Part shown: piece by piece, positions 23,793 to 34,268 of the stretch
How the letters are laid out: the number at the start of each line of letters is the position of its first letter
Numbering within the stretch: the first letter of the stretch is position 1
From: CAYJAZ01 sp964368455
Lineage (GTDB): Bacteria; Desulfobacterota; Desulfovibrionia; Desulfovibrionales; Desulfovibrionaceae
Length of the DNA stretch: 64,000 bases
Direction of reading: 5' to 3'
Assembly (NCBI GenBank): GCA_964368455.1
Contig: CAYJAZ010000006.1
Location: forward strand, 1-64,000
The notes under the pieces: model-generated
What the model was told of the DNA's origin: nothing
What the model saw: only the letters and a program-made list of their open reading frames with translations
Databases searched by the model: none
Program-made: the position numbers and the translations under genes

Positions 23793-23933
23793 AGCAAGAC
23801 TCCTTATAATGTATATTATTATATAAATATTATTCTATTTAAATAAGAAGTACAATGTGTCAATTAACACATTTATTAAAGAATTTTTTTATTTTGGAAA
23901 ATACTTTGTATAGTTTATTCTTTTTATAGAGGA

Positions 23934-25589
23934 TTATTGAGATGTTTTAATTCTTTTGTTTGGAGTGATTTCAGCATATTCACTGCCAACTCTTCCCTTT
24001 AAATTTTCTGTGAAATATTTAATAAGAACTTCACTATCAAGCATAAACATATCTTTTAGTATTTTTGAATCTTTAAACATAGACATGCCATCGCCTGCTT
24101 TTTTTACCATATAATCGTGTGTAGCAAGAGTGTACATCTTCTTTTCATCAAGTGCTTGATTGCCTATCATGATATTTTTTACGCGGTATTTACCCTCAAC
24201 AGAAATAAAGCTGCCTTGCGCATTTACTTTCACACTTGAAGGAATAGAACCGTCAATTTCATAAGACATTCCAGAAACTTGTAAAAAGCCGCCTTGAGCT
24301 TCTGGCCACGAACGTGAAGCCATTTCTAAGGCATCTTTTATTGTTTTACCGCTTACTTCTATTGAAATGATATTGTTACCAAAAGGATGAAGATTGATAA
24401 TTTCTCTGTATGTTATAGGGCCTTTATCAATATTTGTTCTAATTCCGCTGCCATTAGTTATTGCAATATCGCTTTCAAGTATAGCACGATAAGCATCAGT
24501 GACTAAATCTCCGAGATTTGTTTCGCCAATTCTTGCAAGTTCTGTTGTCTTTGTGCTTGCAATAAGTTCATAGTCGCTGTAAGCAACTTCTCTTTCTAAG
24601 ATTTCTTCAAATTCAGCATTGCTTTTATCGATTAAAGCTTGAACTTTGCTTTCTTTTTTAGTGTAACTTTTATCAGCACCAATAAGCAGAGCTTTTATGT
24701 CATTGTCAGGATTTTGATTTGGATCTATAATAACCTTGCCAATTCTTTCAAGTTTTGTACCTGTTTGTGAAAGAATAACATCTTCATTCTTTTTATTTTT
24801 ATGAATTTCACCCTCTATTACGGAGTGTGAATGCCCATCAAGCACAATATCAATGCCATATGTATTTGCAATAAGATCAGTTGAACGCCATGGATGAGAA
24901 GTTTTCTCAATGCCTAAATGAGCAAGTGCAACAACATATTCTGCTCCTTCTGCACGTGCATTATCAACGCTTTCTTGTATGTTTTTATACAGTTTTTCAC
25001 CGCTTTGATCTTCTGATAAAGTATAGATAAGCTTTCCTTTATTATCTTGGAAGTAAGTAGGGCTGACTTTTGTAAAGGATTCAGGCGTTGTTATGCCTAC
25101 AAAAGCGATGTCGATATTGTTGATTGTATGAATTTCATAAGGTGCAAATACTGGTTTATTTGTTCTTAAGTCTATAAAATTAGAAGAAACAACTTCACTT
25201 TCTAGCATGTCAGTAAGTTCAAACATACGTGGGATTTGATAATCAAATTCGTGGTTTCCAAGCACAAAATAGTCGTAATTGACAGCATTCATAAGCTTAA
25301 CAATAGCCTCGCCTTGCGTAAGCATTGCAACACTTGCTCCTTGCACAGCATCGCCTGCGTCAACTAAGATGACGTTATCAGTGCCATATTTTTCTTCCAT
25401 TTCTTTTTTATAGGCAGCTAAACCAGCATAGCCTATATAATCATCTATGCCAGCATGAACATCATTTGTATGGAGGATAACAATTTTTTCATGCCCCCTG
25501 TCTTCTTGTTGAGATTGCTGGCCTTTATAGGCACAGCCAGAAAAGAATAATGATAAAATAATTGTTGAAAATAAAAATAGTTTTTTCAT
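23934..25589 (-). CDS. 5'-nucleotidase / UshA-like lipoprotein
   Basis: 551 aa. Lipobox FFSGC gives lipidated Cys19, so it is anchored in the envelope. The N-terminal calcineurin-like domain shows HTNDVHAG, VDAGDAVQG, LGNHEFDY, ALAHLG and DGHSHS. The C-terminal 5'-nucleotidase domain has ITNGSGIRTNI and LATHDYMVKKAGDG. It hydrolyses extracellular nucleotides or UDP-sugars to nucleosides and phosphate. The gene stands alone, with a strong hairpin-free upstream region. Confidence 0.93.
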   Translation of the reverse strand: MKKLFLFSTIILSLFFSGCAYKGQQSQQEDRGHEKIVILHTNDVHAGIDDYIGYAGLAAYKKEMEEKYGTDNVILVDAGDAVQGASVAMLTQGEAIVKLMNAVNYDYFVLGNHEFDYQIPRMFELTDMLESEVVSSNFIDLRTNKPVFAPYEIHTINNIDIAFVGITTPESFTKVSPTYFQDNKGKLIYTLSEDQSGEKLYKNIQESVDNARAEGAEYVVALAHLGIEKTSHPWRSTDLIANTYGIDIVLDGHSHSVIEGEIHKNKKNEDVILSQTGTKLERIGKVIIDPNQNPDNDIKALLIGADKSYTKKESKVQALIDKSNAEFEEILEREVAYSDYELIASTKTTELARIGETNLGDLVTDAYRAILESDIAITNGSGIRTNIDKGPITYREIINLHPFGNNIISIEVSGKTIKDALEMASRSWPEAQGGFLQVSGMSYEIDGSIPSSVKVNAQGSFISVEGKYRVKNIMIGNQALDEKKMYTLATHDYMVKKAGDGMSMFKDSKILKDMFMLDSEVLIKYFTENLKGRVGSEYAEITPNKRIKTSQ

Positions 25590-25924
25590 GCGAATTCTTC
25601 CTTCTTAATCTGTGCTGTATTTGATTTATCTAAGAATAACTATTCAAAATGTAGAAATTTATTTACTTTATAAATTAAAACTATAATGCTTAATAAAGTA
25701 TAGCATAAGAAAAGAAGCGTCAATATGACAAAAGGCACATTTGTATTTTACTCTAAAAAGAAAAAATCCCATACATTTTGTATGAAGTTTTCTAAAAATT
25801 CACTACTTGAAAATAAATCAAATTTTTATTATAATTTTTGATAGGGTATGAATTTTATTCTTCAAAAATAATGAAACATCGTTTAATGTGATGAATAGCT
25901 AGCTAGAGCATGTGATGAGAAAAT

Positions 25925-25985
25925 TCATCATTGTGATGAATTTTAAAAAAATCATCATTTTCATCAAAATTCATCATTGTGATGA
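25925..25985. promoter_or_regulatory. Two perfect TCATCATTGTGATGA dyads
   Basis: TCATCATTGTGATGA occurs at 25925-25939 and 25971-25985, with additional half-sites (TCATCATTTTCATCA at 25952-25966; GTGATGA at 25878-25920). The same dyad appears upstream of the ankyrin operon at 16197. They precede the binding-protein/LuxR signalling operon by about 110 bases. The rest of 25590-26097 is AT-rich intergenic DNA without a gene. Confidence 0.6.
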
Positions 25986-26097
25986 TTTATTTCATTATGA
26001 AATATGTTTAGATAGTATATTGAAATAATATATTCTCGCAATTGAGAATATATTAAAAATATTCTGATATTGAAAATTCTAGCAGTGAGGACTCCTT

Positions 26098-27474
26098 ATG
26101 AAAAACATAAAAAAAATTCTTTTTTCTTTTTCTATACTTTTTTTTGGCATATCTCTCGCTGCATGTGATTCATCAAAGGAATCATCAAAGCAATTGACTG
26201 CTTTGACGATGTGGCATGTGTATGGAGCTCAAATCAACTCACCAATGAATTCCATTATTGATAGATTCAACCAAACAGTAGGAAAAGAGCATGGCGTGAA
26301 AATTGTTGTCACTTCCATTTCAAATTCAACAGCCATACACGATGCTTTAGTTTCTGCTGGCACAAATGAAGTTGGTGCACCAGATGTTCCTGATATCTTT
26401 ATTTGTTATCCTAAAACAATTCAAGCTATGGGAGCTGAACTTGCTCTTGATTGGCGTGATTATTTTTCTGAAGAAGAATTGCAAGATTTTGTCCCTGCCT
26501 TTGTTGAAGAAGGTATTATAGATGATAGGCTTTTGATCTTTCCTGTTGCAAAGTCTTCTAATGCTTTCTTTGTTAATTCAGAAGTATACGACAGATTTGC
26601 AAAAGACACAGGGCATAGTTATGAAGATTTAGAAACTTGGGAAGGAACTTTTGAAGTTATCGAAAAATATTATAAATGGTCAAATGGTAAAGCTTTTTTC
26701 ATGTATGATGATTGGATTCATTTTCCAATGCTGAGCATGAAAGCCTTTGGGACAGATGTTTTTAAGACTGAAACAATTGATTGGAAGAACCTTTATTTTA
26801 AAGAAGTTATGCGTCCTCTTTTAAAAGCCGGTATTAAGGGCGAAGTTTGCCTTATGCCTGGATATTCAACAAAGGCTATTATGATTGATGAAGCTATAGC
26901 GGGGGTAGAGTCAACTGCAAGTTTGCTTTACTTTAAAGATACAGTAACACACAAAGATAATTCTATAACTCCTCTAATTGTAAAAGCTTTACCTGTGCCT
27001 TATTTTAAAGATGGCGATAGAATTGCTCTTCAACGTGGAACAGGACTTGTCGCATTAAAATCAAGCAAAGAAAAAGAAGAAGCTGCAGCTTTATTTGCAA
27101 AATGGCTTACATCTAAAAACATCAATTTAGAATTTGCTATGTATGGCGGCTATCTTCCTGTACGTATAAGTGACTTTGAAAAATTGAATAACGAACTTGA
27201 CACATTTACTTTTGAAAAAGAAGGTTTTCATTCACTTTATGCAACAATTGCAAATATCTATAACGATAATTCTTTTATAATAGCTCCTTCTTTTACTCGC
27301 TATGGCGATATTGAACAAGCTTTTCCAGAAGCCCTTCGTGCAACTCTTGAACAAAATAATGCAATTTGGATGAAAAGTGAAAATAAAAGTGAGGCATTGT
27401 TAAATAGTCTAATTGAACAATCATTTATTCAATTAGAAACTATTTTTAATACAAAATTACAGGAAAGAATGTAA
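26098..27474 (+). CDS. Extracellular solute-binding lipoprotein, sensor partner
   Basis: 458 aa; lipobox SLAAC gives lipidated Cys23. The fold is that of sugar or Fe-type ABC binding proteins (family 1): LTMWHVYG opening, DVPDIFICYPKTIQAMG, IFPVAKSSNAFFVNSEVYD and LFAKWLTS. No permease or ATPase gene is adjacent. The stop overlaps the start of a membrane LuxR-type regulator by one base (TAATG), so the protein most likely presents a ligand to that regulator rather than feeding a transporter. The dyads at 25925-25985 lie upstream. Confidence 0.85.
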   Translation: MKNIKKILFSFSILFFGISLAACDSSKESSKQLTALTMWHVYGAQINSPMNSIIDRFNQTVGKEHGVKIVVTSISNSTAIHDALVSAGTNEVGAPDVPDIFICYPKTIQAMGAELALDWRDYFSEEELQDFVPAFVEEGIIDDRLLIFPVAKSSNAFFVNSEVYDRFAKDTGHSYEDLETWEGTFEVIEKYYKWSNGKAFFMYDDWIHFPMLSMKAFGTDVFKTETIDWKNLYFKEVMRPLLKAGIKGEVCLMPGYSTKAIMIDEAIAGVESTASLLYFKDTVTHKDNSITPLIVKALPVPYFKDGDRIALQRGTGLVALKSSKEKEEAAALFAKWLTSKNINLEFAMYGGYLPVRISDFEKLNNELDTFTFEKEGFHSLYATIANIYNDNSFIIAPSFTRYGDIEQAFPEALRATLEQNNAIWMKSENKSEALLNSLIEQSFIQLETIFNTKLQERM

Positions 27475-29099
27475 TGCAAAAACTTTTATCGCTGATACCA
27501 CCGCGATATTCATTAAGAATGCGCTTGTTTTTAAGTTTTTCCATACTTATTATGGTAATGCTTTTATGTGCGCTTCCTTTTTTCTATATATTTGATTTAT
27601 TTGAAAAACCAAAGAAAGAAATTTCAGACGCATTAGAAAACTATCTTGTAAACTATAATGAAAGCATTGCTTATCAATTTGATAATATAGCCGCTTATGG
27701 AATTCAGCTCAATAAAAAACTTGTGCTTGAAATTGAAAACACTTTAAAGGATCATCAAATAAAATCATTTAAAAGTGTTACAGATAATAAAGAAATTATT
27801 GCCGAACTTGAAAAAAGAACAAGTAAATTATTAGAAAATTCTTTGCTTATTTCAAAATCAAGCGGGGCTTTTGTCACATTTAATACCACTATTAATTCAA
27901 GTTTGGCTGAAAAAAATAAAAGCTATAGTGGTGTTTATCTGAAAATAAGCAATCTTGATAGTTTTAATGATATTGACCCTGCTATTTTCTTATTGCGTGG
28001 AATGCCAGAAGTTGCATGGTATAATAATATAGAATTTCATAATATGTGGGGTATGGAATTTACACAAGAAGAAGCTTTTGCAACTGTTTTTGAACGTAAT
28101 TATGATGCTATACCTTTTGATGAAAGATACGCTTTTTCAGAGCCACATTATATAAAGAATACATGGGAAAAAGTGATTTTGATGCTTTCTCCTCTTGTGG
28201 GCTCTAGTGGCGAGGTTTATGGTGTTTGTGGGCTTGAGATTAGTGCACTTTTATACAATTTATCTCATCGCGGAATCAAACCATCAATAGAAGATATTAG
28301 CGGACTTATTGCCTTAGAAAAAATAGAAGATGGTAAATCTCGTTATGTTTTAGATAGTCATTATTCACATGGAAATTCTTTTTTAGAAGCACATGCAAGC
28401 GATGAATATAGCTTTGGCGATGAAAAATATTACGATCTTTTCCTCAATAATGGTTATGAATTTGTTGCAAGAGAACTTGTATTTAATCCTTCTTCTATTG
28501 AATTAGTGAATAATGCACCTAAGTGGCATATTATAGCAATGTTGCCTAAAGAAATTGAAGAAGAATTGATAGCTGATTATTATATCTTTATTGTGATTTC
28601 GTTTTCAGCTTTTGCTTTATTTGCTTTTGCTCTTTCTTATTTCTTAGTCTATAGAGTGTCTTCGCCTGTGCTTGATTCTATCAAAAATATCAAAGAAGGA
28701 AGGCAAACGGATTCTGAAGTTTTAGAATTTAATGATTTAATTGAATATATCAAATCAAAAGAAAGTAAATTAAAAGAAGCACAAGAATATAAAAGAACAC
28801 ATCAAAACTTGGAAAATGAAGAAGATGTTTCTATAGATAGCTTACAAGCAGATATCACAGCCTATCAAGCCTTTATAGATCAATTGAGCACGCTTACAAA
28901 AACCGAAAGAAAGGTTTTTGAACTCTATATGCAAAAAATGACTACTCAAGAAGTCACTGAAAGCTTGAATGTTTCGATCAATACCATTCGTACGCACAAT
29001 AGAAATATCTATAGCAAACTCCATGTTTCTTCCTATAAAGAACTCATGGTTTATGTACAAATGATGGTTGGCACTGAGCAGATTGAAAGAAAGAAATAA
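27474..29099 (+). CDS. Membrane-anchored sensor with C-terminal LuxR HTH
   Basis: 541 aa. A transmembrane helix (about 19-40) and another (about 363-392) enclose a 320-residue periplasmic region resembling a dCache sensor (GVYLKISNLD..., GSSGEVYGVCGLEI). A short linker leads to a GerE-type helix-turn-helix at about 465-530 (LTKTERKVFELYMQKMTTQEVTESLNVSINTIRTHNRNI). A one-component receptor whose DNA-binding domain stays tethered to the membrane is unusual. It is coupled to the upstream binding-protein gene. Confidence 0.85.
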   Translation: MQKLLSLIPPRYSLRMRLFLSFSILIMVMLLCALPFFYIFDLFEKPKKEISDALENYLVNYNESIAYQFDNIAAYGIQLNKKLVLEIENTLKDHQIKSFKSVTDNKEIIAELEKRTSKLLENSLLISKSSGAFVTFNTTINSSLAEKNKSYSGVYLKISNLDSFNDIDPAIFLLRGMPEVAWYNNIEFHNMWGMEFTQEEAFATVFERNYDAIPFDERYAFSEPHYIKNTWEKVILMLSPLVGSSGEVYGVCGLEISALLYNLSHRGIKPSIEDISGLIALEKIEDGKSRYVLDSHYSHGNSFLEAHASDEYSFGDEKYYDLFLNNGYEFVARELVFNPSSIELVNNAPKWHIIAMLPKEIEEELIADYYIFIVISFSAFALFAFALSYFLVYRVSSPVLDSIKNIKEGRQTDSEVLEFNDLIEYIKSKESKLKEAQEYKRTHQNLENEEDVSIDSLQADITAYQAFIDQLSTLTKTERKVFELYMQKMTTQEVTESLNVSINTIRTHNRNIYSKLHVSSYKELMVYVQMMVGTEQIERKK

Positions 29100-29203
29100 A
29101 GTAGTTATTAAAATGAAAGTAAATATTTTGATTTAAATATTGCTTTTATTCGTGCAAAATCTTAATTTGTTGACATTTGTAAAATTAAGGCTTACATAGG
29201 TAT

Positions 29204-30334
29204 ATGAAAGTAACTTTTAATAGTGATCAAAGTAGCATGTCAGAATTGAAAAAAGCAAAAATCTTGGTAGTGGACGACAATGTAACGAATCTCAACATAG
29301 TTCGAAAAGCTCTTGAAGAGAGTTATGATCTTGTTTTGCTTCCTAGTGGTGAAAAAGCCTTAAAGGTTTTAGAACGTGTAAGTCCAGATCTTATTCTTCT
29401 TGATGTTGAAATGCCTGAAATGGATGGATTTACAGTTATTCAAGAAATTAAAAAAATGCCACTTCCAATTTCTGAAATTCCTGTGATTTTTCTTACAGCA
29501 AAAGACGACGCCTATAGCGAATTTGAAGGCCTTGATCTTGGTGCTGTTGACTATATTGCAAAGCCCTTTTCTTTTCCCTTACTTTTAAAAAGGGTAGGGC
29601 TTCATCTAAAGCTTGCACAGCAACAACGCGAATTACAAAATTATTCCACTAATCTTGAAGGTATGGTGCGTGAAAAAACACAAGTTATCACGCAATTACA
29701 ATATGCTATTGTGCATGGACTTGCGGATATGGTGGAAAAGCGTGACGGCAGCACAGGCGGACATTTAGTACGCACAAGAAATTTTCTCAAAGTGCTTATG
29801 CAGAAAGTTCTTGATAAAGGAGTTTACAAAGACGAATTCCAAAATATTGATATTGAACTTTATGCCCATGCTTCACAAATGCATGATGTTGGCAAAATAT
29901 CTATTCCTGACAGTATCTTACTGAAAGAAGGTAGATTGACAGATGTTGAATTTATTATCATGCGAGAACATACTGTCATTGGTGCAAGTGCGATTCGTTC
30001 TGCTATGTCTAATATCCAAGACGCTGAATTTTTATCAGTTGCGGCTGAATTTGCAAGTTCTCATCACGAAAAATGGAATGGCACTGGCTATCCAAATAAT
30101 TTAGCGGGTGAAAATATTCCGATTACAGGGCGTTTAATGGCTATTGTTGATGTCTATGACGCACTTATTTCTGAAAGACCGTATAAAAAACCAATGCCAC
30201 ACGATGAAGCTGTTGCCCTTATAAAAGAAGAAAGTGGTAAGCATTTTGATCCGAAACTTGTAAATATTTTCTTAGAAGTAGCTGACACATTTAAAGAAAT
30301 AAGCCTCATTCACGCTTGTGATGAACAGGCCTAA
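29204..30334 (+). CDS. Response regulator with HD-GYP phosphodiesterase output
   Basis: 376 aa. Receiver domain residues about 18-140 with VVDDN, phosphoacceptor in LILLDVEMPEMDG, LTAK and DYIAKPF; a coiled segment; then HD-GYP (about 165-365) with QMHDVGKISIPD, REHTVIGA, HHEKWNGTGYP and IVDVYDAL, all metal and GYP motifs intact. It degrades cyclic di-GMP under phosphorelay control. A TTGACA at 29170-29175 lies close upstream, so the true start may be a little downstream (for example 29237). The next gene, a hybrid kinase, is its probable partner. Confidence 0.93.
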   Translation: MKVTFNSDQSSMSELKKAKILVVDDNVTNLNIVRKALEESYDLVLLPSGEKALKVLERVSPDLILLDVEMPEMDGFTVIQEIKKMPLPISEIPVIFLTAKDDAYSEFEGLDLGAVDYIAKPFSFPLLLKRVGLHLKLAQQQRELQNYSTNLEGMVREKTQVITQLQYAIVHGLADMVEKRDGSTGGHLVRTRNFLKVLMQKVLDKGVYKDEFQNIDIELYAHASQMHDVGKISIPDSILLKEGRLTDVEFIIMREHTVIGASAIRSAMSNIQDAEFLSVAAEFASSHHEKWNGTGYPNNLAGENIPITGRLMAIVDVYDALISERPYKKPMPHDEAVALIKEESGKHFDPKLVNIFLEVADTFKEISLIHACDEQA

Positions 30335-30379
30335 TTTATTTGTTTTTTTCAGATTTTAGTTTTTATTGAGGTTTAGATT

Positions 30380-33300
30380 ATGAAAAGCTCAACCGACTTA
30401 TTTTCAAATTCACAAATATTGGAATTATTGTCGCTTACAAAGGTAGGCACTTGGATTTGGTATCTTGATTCAAATGAACTTTATTTTAGTTATGAATGGT
30501 CTGATATTACAGGCTATCCAATTGATGAACTTGATAATCATATAAAATCTTGGGAAATGCTCTTACATCCTGAAGATGTTGAAGAAGTTTGGGCTGCTAT
30601 CAATGAACATCTTGAAGGGAAAAATGATTTTTATTCTGCTGAATTTCGTCTTATAAAAAAAGATGGCACTATTATTTGGGGGCAAGACAAGGGGCGTGTA
30701 ACTTCTTACGATAAAGAAGGAAAACCTTTAGTTCTTAGCGGTATTTTACAAGATATTTCACATATTAAACAAGCTGAACTCTCATTGCTTGAAAGAACAA
30801 ATCTTCTTGATATAATTATAGGAATTTCTGGTTTTGGTACTTGGGATTGGGATTTGCTCAATAATTCAATTCGTTATAATGCTCAGTATATGTCACTTAT
30901 TGGTTATCCTAACGAAGAATTTACTGCATCAATCGAAGAATTTAGACATCTTACACACCCAGACGATCGTGAAGAACTTTCAGAAAAGCTTTTTGCCTAT
31001 ATCGAAGGCACGGCAGACGAATTTGAATGTGAAGTACGTTTAAAGCATAAAGATGGGCATTATATTTGGACAAAAGATATAGGAAAAATTATTGAAAGAG
31101 ATAAAGAGGGCAAACCAACTCGACTTATTGGCGGACATCTTAATATAGACACTTTAAAGCGTTCGCAAGATAAGTTAGGAGATGCACTCGAGCAACTTGA
31201 AGAATACCAAACTCATCTTGAAAAGCAAATTGAATTGCGTACGCAATCTCTTATCAAACACGATAAAATGCTTTTAGCCCTCAATACAGTTTCTCAAAAT
31301 CTTCTGGCTTTATCTTCTTATGAACAGCTTGATAGAGAAATTACCAATGCTGTTCACTTCTTAGAAAAATCTTTAGATGACAATAATATAGCCATTTGGA
31401 GAAATAAAGAAAATAACGGAAGAGCTTGTTGCTATGCGGCTTATCAATGGGATTATGACTTTTATGTAAGCAAAGAAGATATTATGCAAGCTTTTGAAAC
31501 TTTTGATGTTGCAAGACTTTCGCATAATAAATTTTCTACTTTCCAAAAAGAAGAATTTTATGAACATGCTTTTAGAAATTATGATATTTATGAATGCATA
31601 GATTATGAAATGCACTTTCCAACAATTTATAAAGCTGTACAAGATGATAAGATATTGAATGTACTGTCAAAAGATCTTTCACGTATGGAACAGTTTTTTC
31701 TGCATTTCTTGGGTATTAAATCTTTTCTGCTTACGCCAATCTATCTTAATGGCAAAGCTTGGGGTTTTATTGTAATTACAAGTAGAACTCGCCAAAGATT
31801 ATTCACAGATGTTGAAGAAAATATGCTCAAATTGAGTGGGCCTTTATTTGCAAATATTATTCAAAAAGCTGAAATTGATGAAGAATTACGTTTAGCTCAT
31901 GAAGTTGCAATTATGTCTTCACAGGCTAAGACAAATTTCCTTGCAAATATGAGCCATGAAATTCGTACGCCTATGAATGCGATTTCTGGTATGTCAGAAA
32001 TTATTTTACGTAAAACAAATGAAAGTGAAATTGTTGAATATGCAAATGGCATAAAGGCTGCTAGTGCAAGTTTGCTCACTATTATCAATGATATTTTAGA
32101 TATTTCTAAAATAGAATCAGGCAAGCTTGATATTATTGAAGCTGAATACACGCTCACTTCATTAGTGAATGATATTATAAATGTTGCTCGCATGCGTTTA
32201 GAGGATAAACCTTTATTATTCTATACTTATATTGATTCAACTCTTCCGGCAAAATTGATTGGTGATGAAATTCGTTTGAAACAAATTTTAATCAATCTTA
32301 TTAATAATGCTATTAAATTCACGCCAAGCGGCCATGTCGGTTTTAGAATTACAGGCAAATATAACGAAAAAGAAGCTTATTTAAATTTTGAAGTGCTTGA
32401 TACTGGAATGGGCATTAAAGAAGAAGATATGAGCAAGCTTTTTGAAGAATTTGAACGTGTTAACACAACTAAAAATAGAAATATTGAAGGCACAGGCTTA
32501 GGTTTAGCTATTTCTAAAAAGCTTTGTGAAATGATGAATGGTTCTATTAGTGCGCAATCAGTTTATGGTGAAGGCTCTTGCTTTACTATTAGAATTCCGC
32601 AAAAAACTCTTGAATATGTTCCTTTTGCACATGTTGAAGTCAAGAAAAGTGTGCTTTTGTATGAATCACGTCCTCCTTATATTACTTCAATTTCAGAAGC
32701 AATTGAAAATCTTGGCTCAGATTGTACTCTTTGTACAAATCAATCCGAACTTTATGAAAGATTAAATGAAAAAGAATACGATTATATCTTCGTGCCTACC
32801 TTGCATTTAGCAAAAATTCAAAAACTCAAAGAAAAACAAGAGCTTCGTTCACGTATTGTCTTGCTTGTTGAGGGTAATTATACAAAATTAAACGATGATG
32901 ATATTTATACAATAAGCTTGCCTGTCAACTGTTTACAAATAGCAAATGCCTTAAATAATACTATAGATTCAATGAATTATGATTTGAAATCACTCAATTT
33001 TATTGCTCCAACCGCAAAAATATTGCTTGTGGATGATAATCCTGTAAACTTAAAGGTTGCTTCTGAGCTTATGCGTCCTTACGAATTCCAAATAAGCACA
33101 GCAATGAATGGTATTGAAGCTGTGCAAAAAGTGAAAAATAATATCTACGATCTTGTTTTTATGGATCATATGATGCCTGAAATGGACGGTATTGATGCAA
33201 CAATTGAAATAAGAAGCATAAAAGAAGATTATTATCAAAATTTACCTATTGTTGCTCTTACTGCAAATGCTATTGTAGGAACAAAGTCCATGTTTATTCA

Positions 33301-34039
33301 AGAGGGTATGAATGATTTCTTAGCAAAACCAATAGAAGTGAAAAAGTTAAACGAAGTTCTTCTTCATTGGTTACCAAAAGAAAAAATAAAAATGTTAGAT
33401 GCAAAAAATAGTGAAGAGCCTGATAAAAACGATGACACAAATGCCCTTCAATTAGAAATTGCAAATATTGATGTTCAATATGGATTGCGTGCACTTGGTG
33501 GTTCTTTAGAAAATTATCTTGATATTGTCCGTATCTATTATTCAGACGGTTTGAAAAAACATGCCACAATTTCAAATAATTATAAGGCAAGAGATTTGCA
33601 AGCATTTAAGATTGAAGTGCATGCAATAAAAAGTGCGTCTGCTTCTATTGGTGCTTTGGCTCTTTCAAAACTCGCTTCACAATTAGAAGAGGCAGCAATG
33701 AAGAGTGATTGGATTTATATAGATCAGCATACAGAACAATTCTTATCAGATTTCTTCCAAATTCTTGAAAATATTTATAAAGCTATTCAAACTTTCCAAC
33801 CTGTTGAAGAAGAAAAGAAAGAAAAAGCAGACAAAGCTTTGCTTCATGCTAAATTAGGTGAGTTGTCAGAAGTTATTGATTTTGTTGATATAAATCAAAT
33901 AGAAACAATTTTAGCAGAACTTCTTTCTTATGATTGGGGTGATGAGATTCATAATTTGCTTGTCCAAATAAAAGAAGCAATTTCAGCCTATGAATATGAT
34001 GAAACACTCCCTCTCATAGATGAAATCAAAAAACTGTAA
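30380..34039 (+). CDS. Hybrid sensor histidine kinase (PAS-PAS-GAF-HK-REC-REC-HPt)
   Basis: 1219 aa, no membrane segment, so cytoplasmic. Two PAS domains with PAC ends lie at about 15-130 and 140-265, a GAF-like region at about 300-505, HisKA with H-box MSHEIRTPMN near residue 525, and HATPase with NLINNAIKFT, DTGMGI and GTGLGLAISKK. A receiver-like domain without the phosphoacceptor (about 755-870) precedes a complete receiver (about 880-1005, VDDNPVNLK and VFMDHMMPEMDG). An HPt domain follows (IEVHAIKSASASIGA near 1078). The order allows an internal His-Asp-His relay ending on the HD-GYP regulator encoded 45 bases upstream. Confidence 0.93.
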   Translation: MKSSTDLFSNSQILELLSLTKVGTWIWYLDSNELYFSYEWSDITGYPIDELDNHIKSWEMLLHPEDVEEVWAAINEHLEGKNDFYSAEFRLIKKDGTIIWGQDKGRVTSYDKEGKPLVLSGILQDISHIKQAELSLLERTNLLDIIIGISGFGTWDWDLLNNSIRYNAQYMSLIGYPNEEFTASIEEFRHLTHPDDREELSEKLFAYIEGTADEFECEVRLKHKDGHYIWTKDIGKIIERDKEGKPTRLIGGHLNIDTLKRSQDKLGDALEQLEEYQTHLEKQIELRTQSLIKHDKMLLALNTVSQNLLALSSYEQLDREITNAVHFLEKSLDDNNIAIWRNKENNGRACCYAAYQWDYDFYVSKEDIMQAFETFDVARLSHNKFSTFQKEEFYEHAFRNYDIYECIDYEMHFPTIYKAVQDDKILNVLSKDLSRMEQFFLHFLGIKSFLLTPIYLNGKAWGFIVITSRTRQRLFTDVEENMLKLSGPLFANIIQKAEIDEELRLAHEVAIMSSQAKTNFLANMSHEIRTPMNAISGMSEIILRKTNESEIVEYANGIKAASASLLTIINDILDISKIESGKLDIIEAEYTLTSLVNDIINVARMRLEDKPLLFYTYIDSTLPAKLIGDEIRLKQILINLINNAIKFTPSGHVGFRITGKYNEKEAYLNFEVLDTGMGIKEEDMSKLFEEFERVNTTKNRNIEGTGLGLAISKKLCEMMNGSISAQSVYGEGSCFTIRIPQKTLEYVPFAHVEVKKSVLLYESRPPYITSISEAIENLGSDCTLCTNQSELYERLNEKEYDYIFVPTLHLAKIQKLKEKQELRSRIVLLVEGNYTKLNDDDIYTISLPVNCLQIANALNNTIDSMNYDLKSLNFIAPTAKILLVDDNPVNLKVASELMRPYEFQISTAMNGIEAVQKVKNNIYDLVFMDHMMPEMDGIDATIEIRSIKEDYYQNLPIVALTANAIVGTKSMFIQEGMNDFLAKPIEVKKLNEVLLHWLPKEKIKMLDAKNSEEPDKNDDTNALQLEIANIDVQYGLRALGGSLENYLDIVRIYYSDGLKKHATISNNYKARDLQAFKIEVHAIKSASASIGALALSKLASQLEEAAMKSDWIYIDQHTEQFLSDFFQILENIYKAIQTFQPVEEEKKEKADKALLHAKLGELSEVIDFVDINQIETILAELLSYDWGDEIHNLLVQIKEAISAYEYDETLPLIDEIKKL

Positions 34040-34202
34040 TTAGTTTGCATATATAATGCTGCGAACTGCTTTCTTTGTCTCTTTTTTTGCAAATGTGCGA
34101 GAGATTGCTCTTTAGTGTTTAAATTATATTAAAGTTATAAAAATTCAAGATTTATGTTTTTTTTCTTTGAAAAGTTTAAAAAAACTTGATATAAGTATTT
34201 GC

Positions 34203-34231
34203 TTGACCTTATTCTTTGAATTTAGTATAAA
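34203..34231 (+). promoter_or_regulatory. Sigma70-type promoter of the EAL gene
   Basis: TTGACC (34203-34208), a 17-bp spacer and TATAAA (34226-34231), followed 37 bases later by the ATG at 34269 with GAGGGAAA as ribosome binding site. It separates this gene from the hybrid-kinase transcript. Confidence 0.6.
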
Positions 34232-34268
34232 CTGAGTCGCTTCAACTGCGTTTTATTGAGGGAAATTT

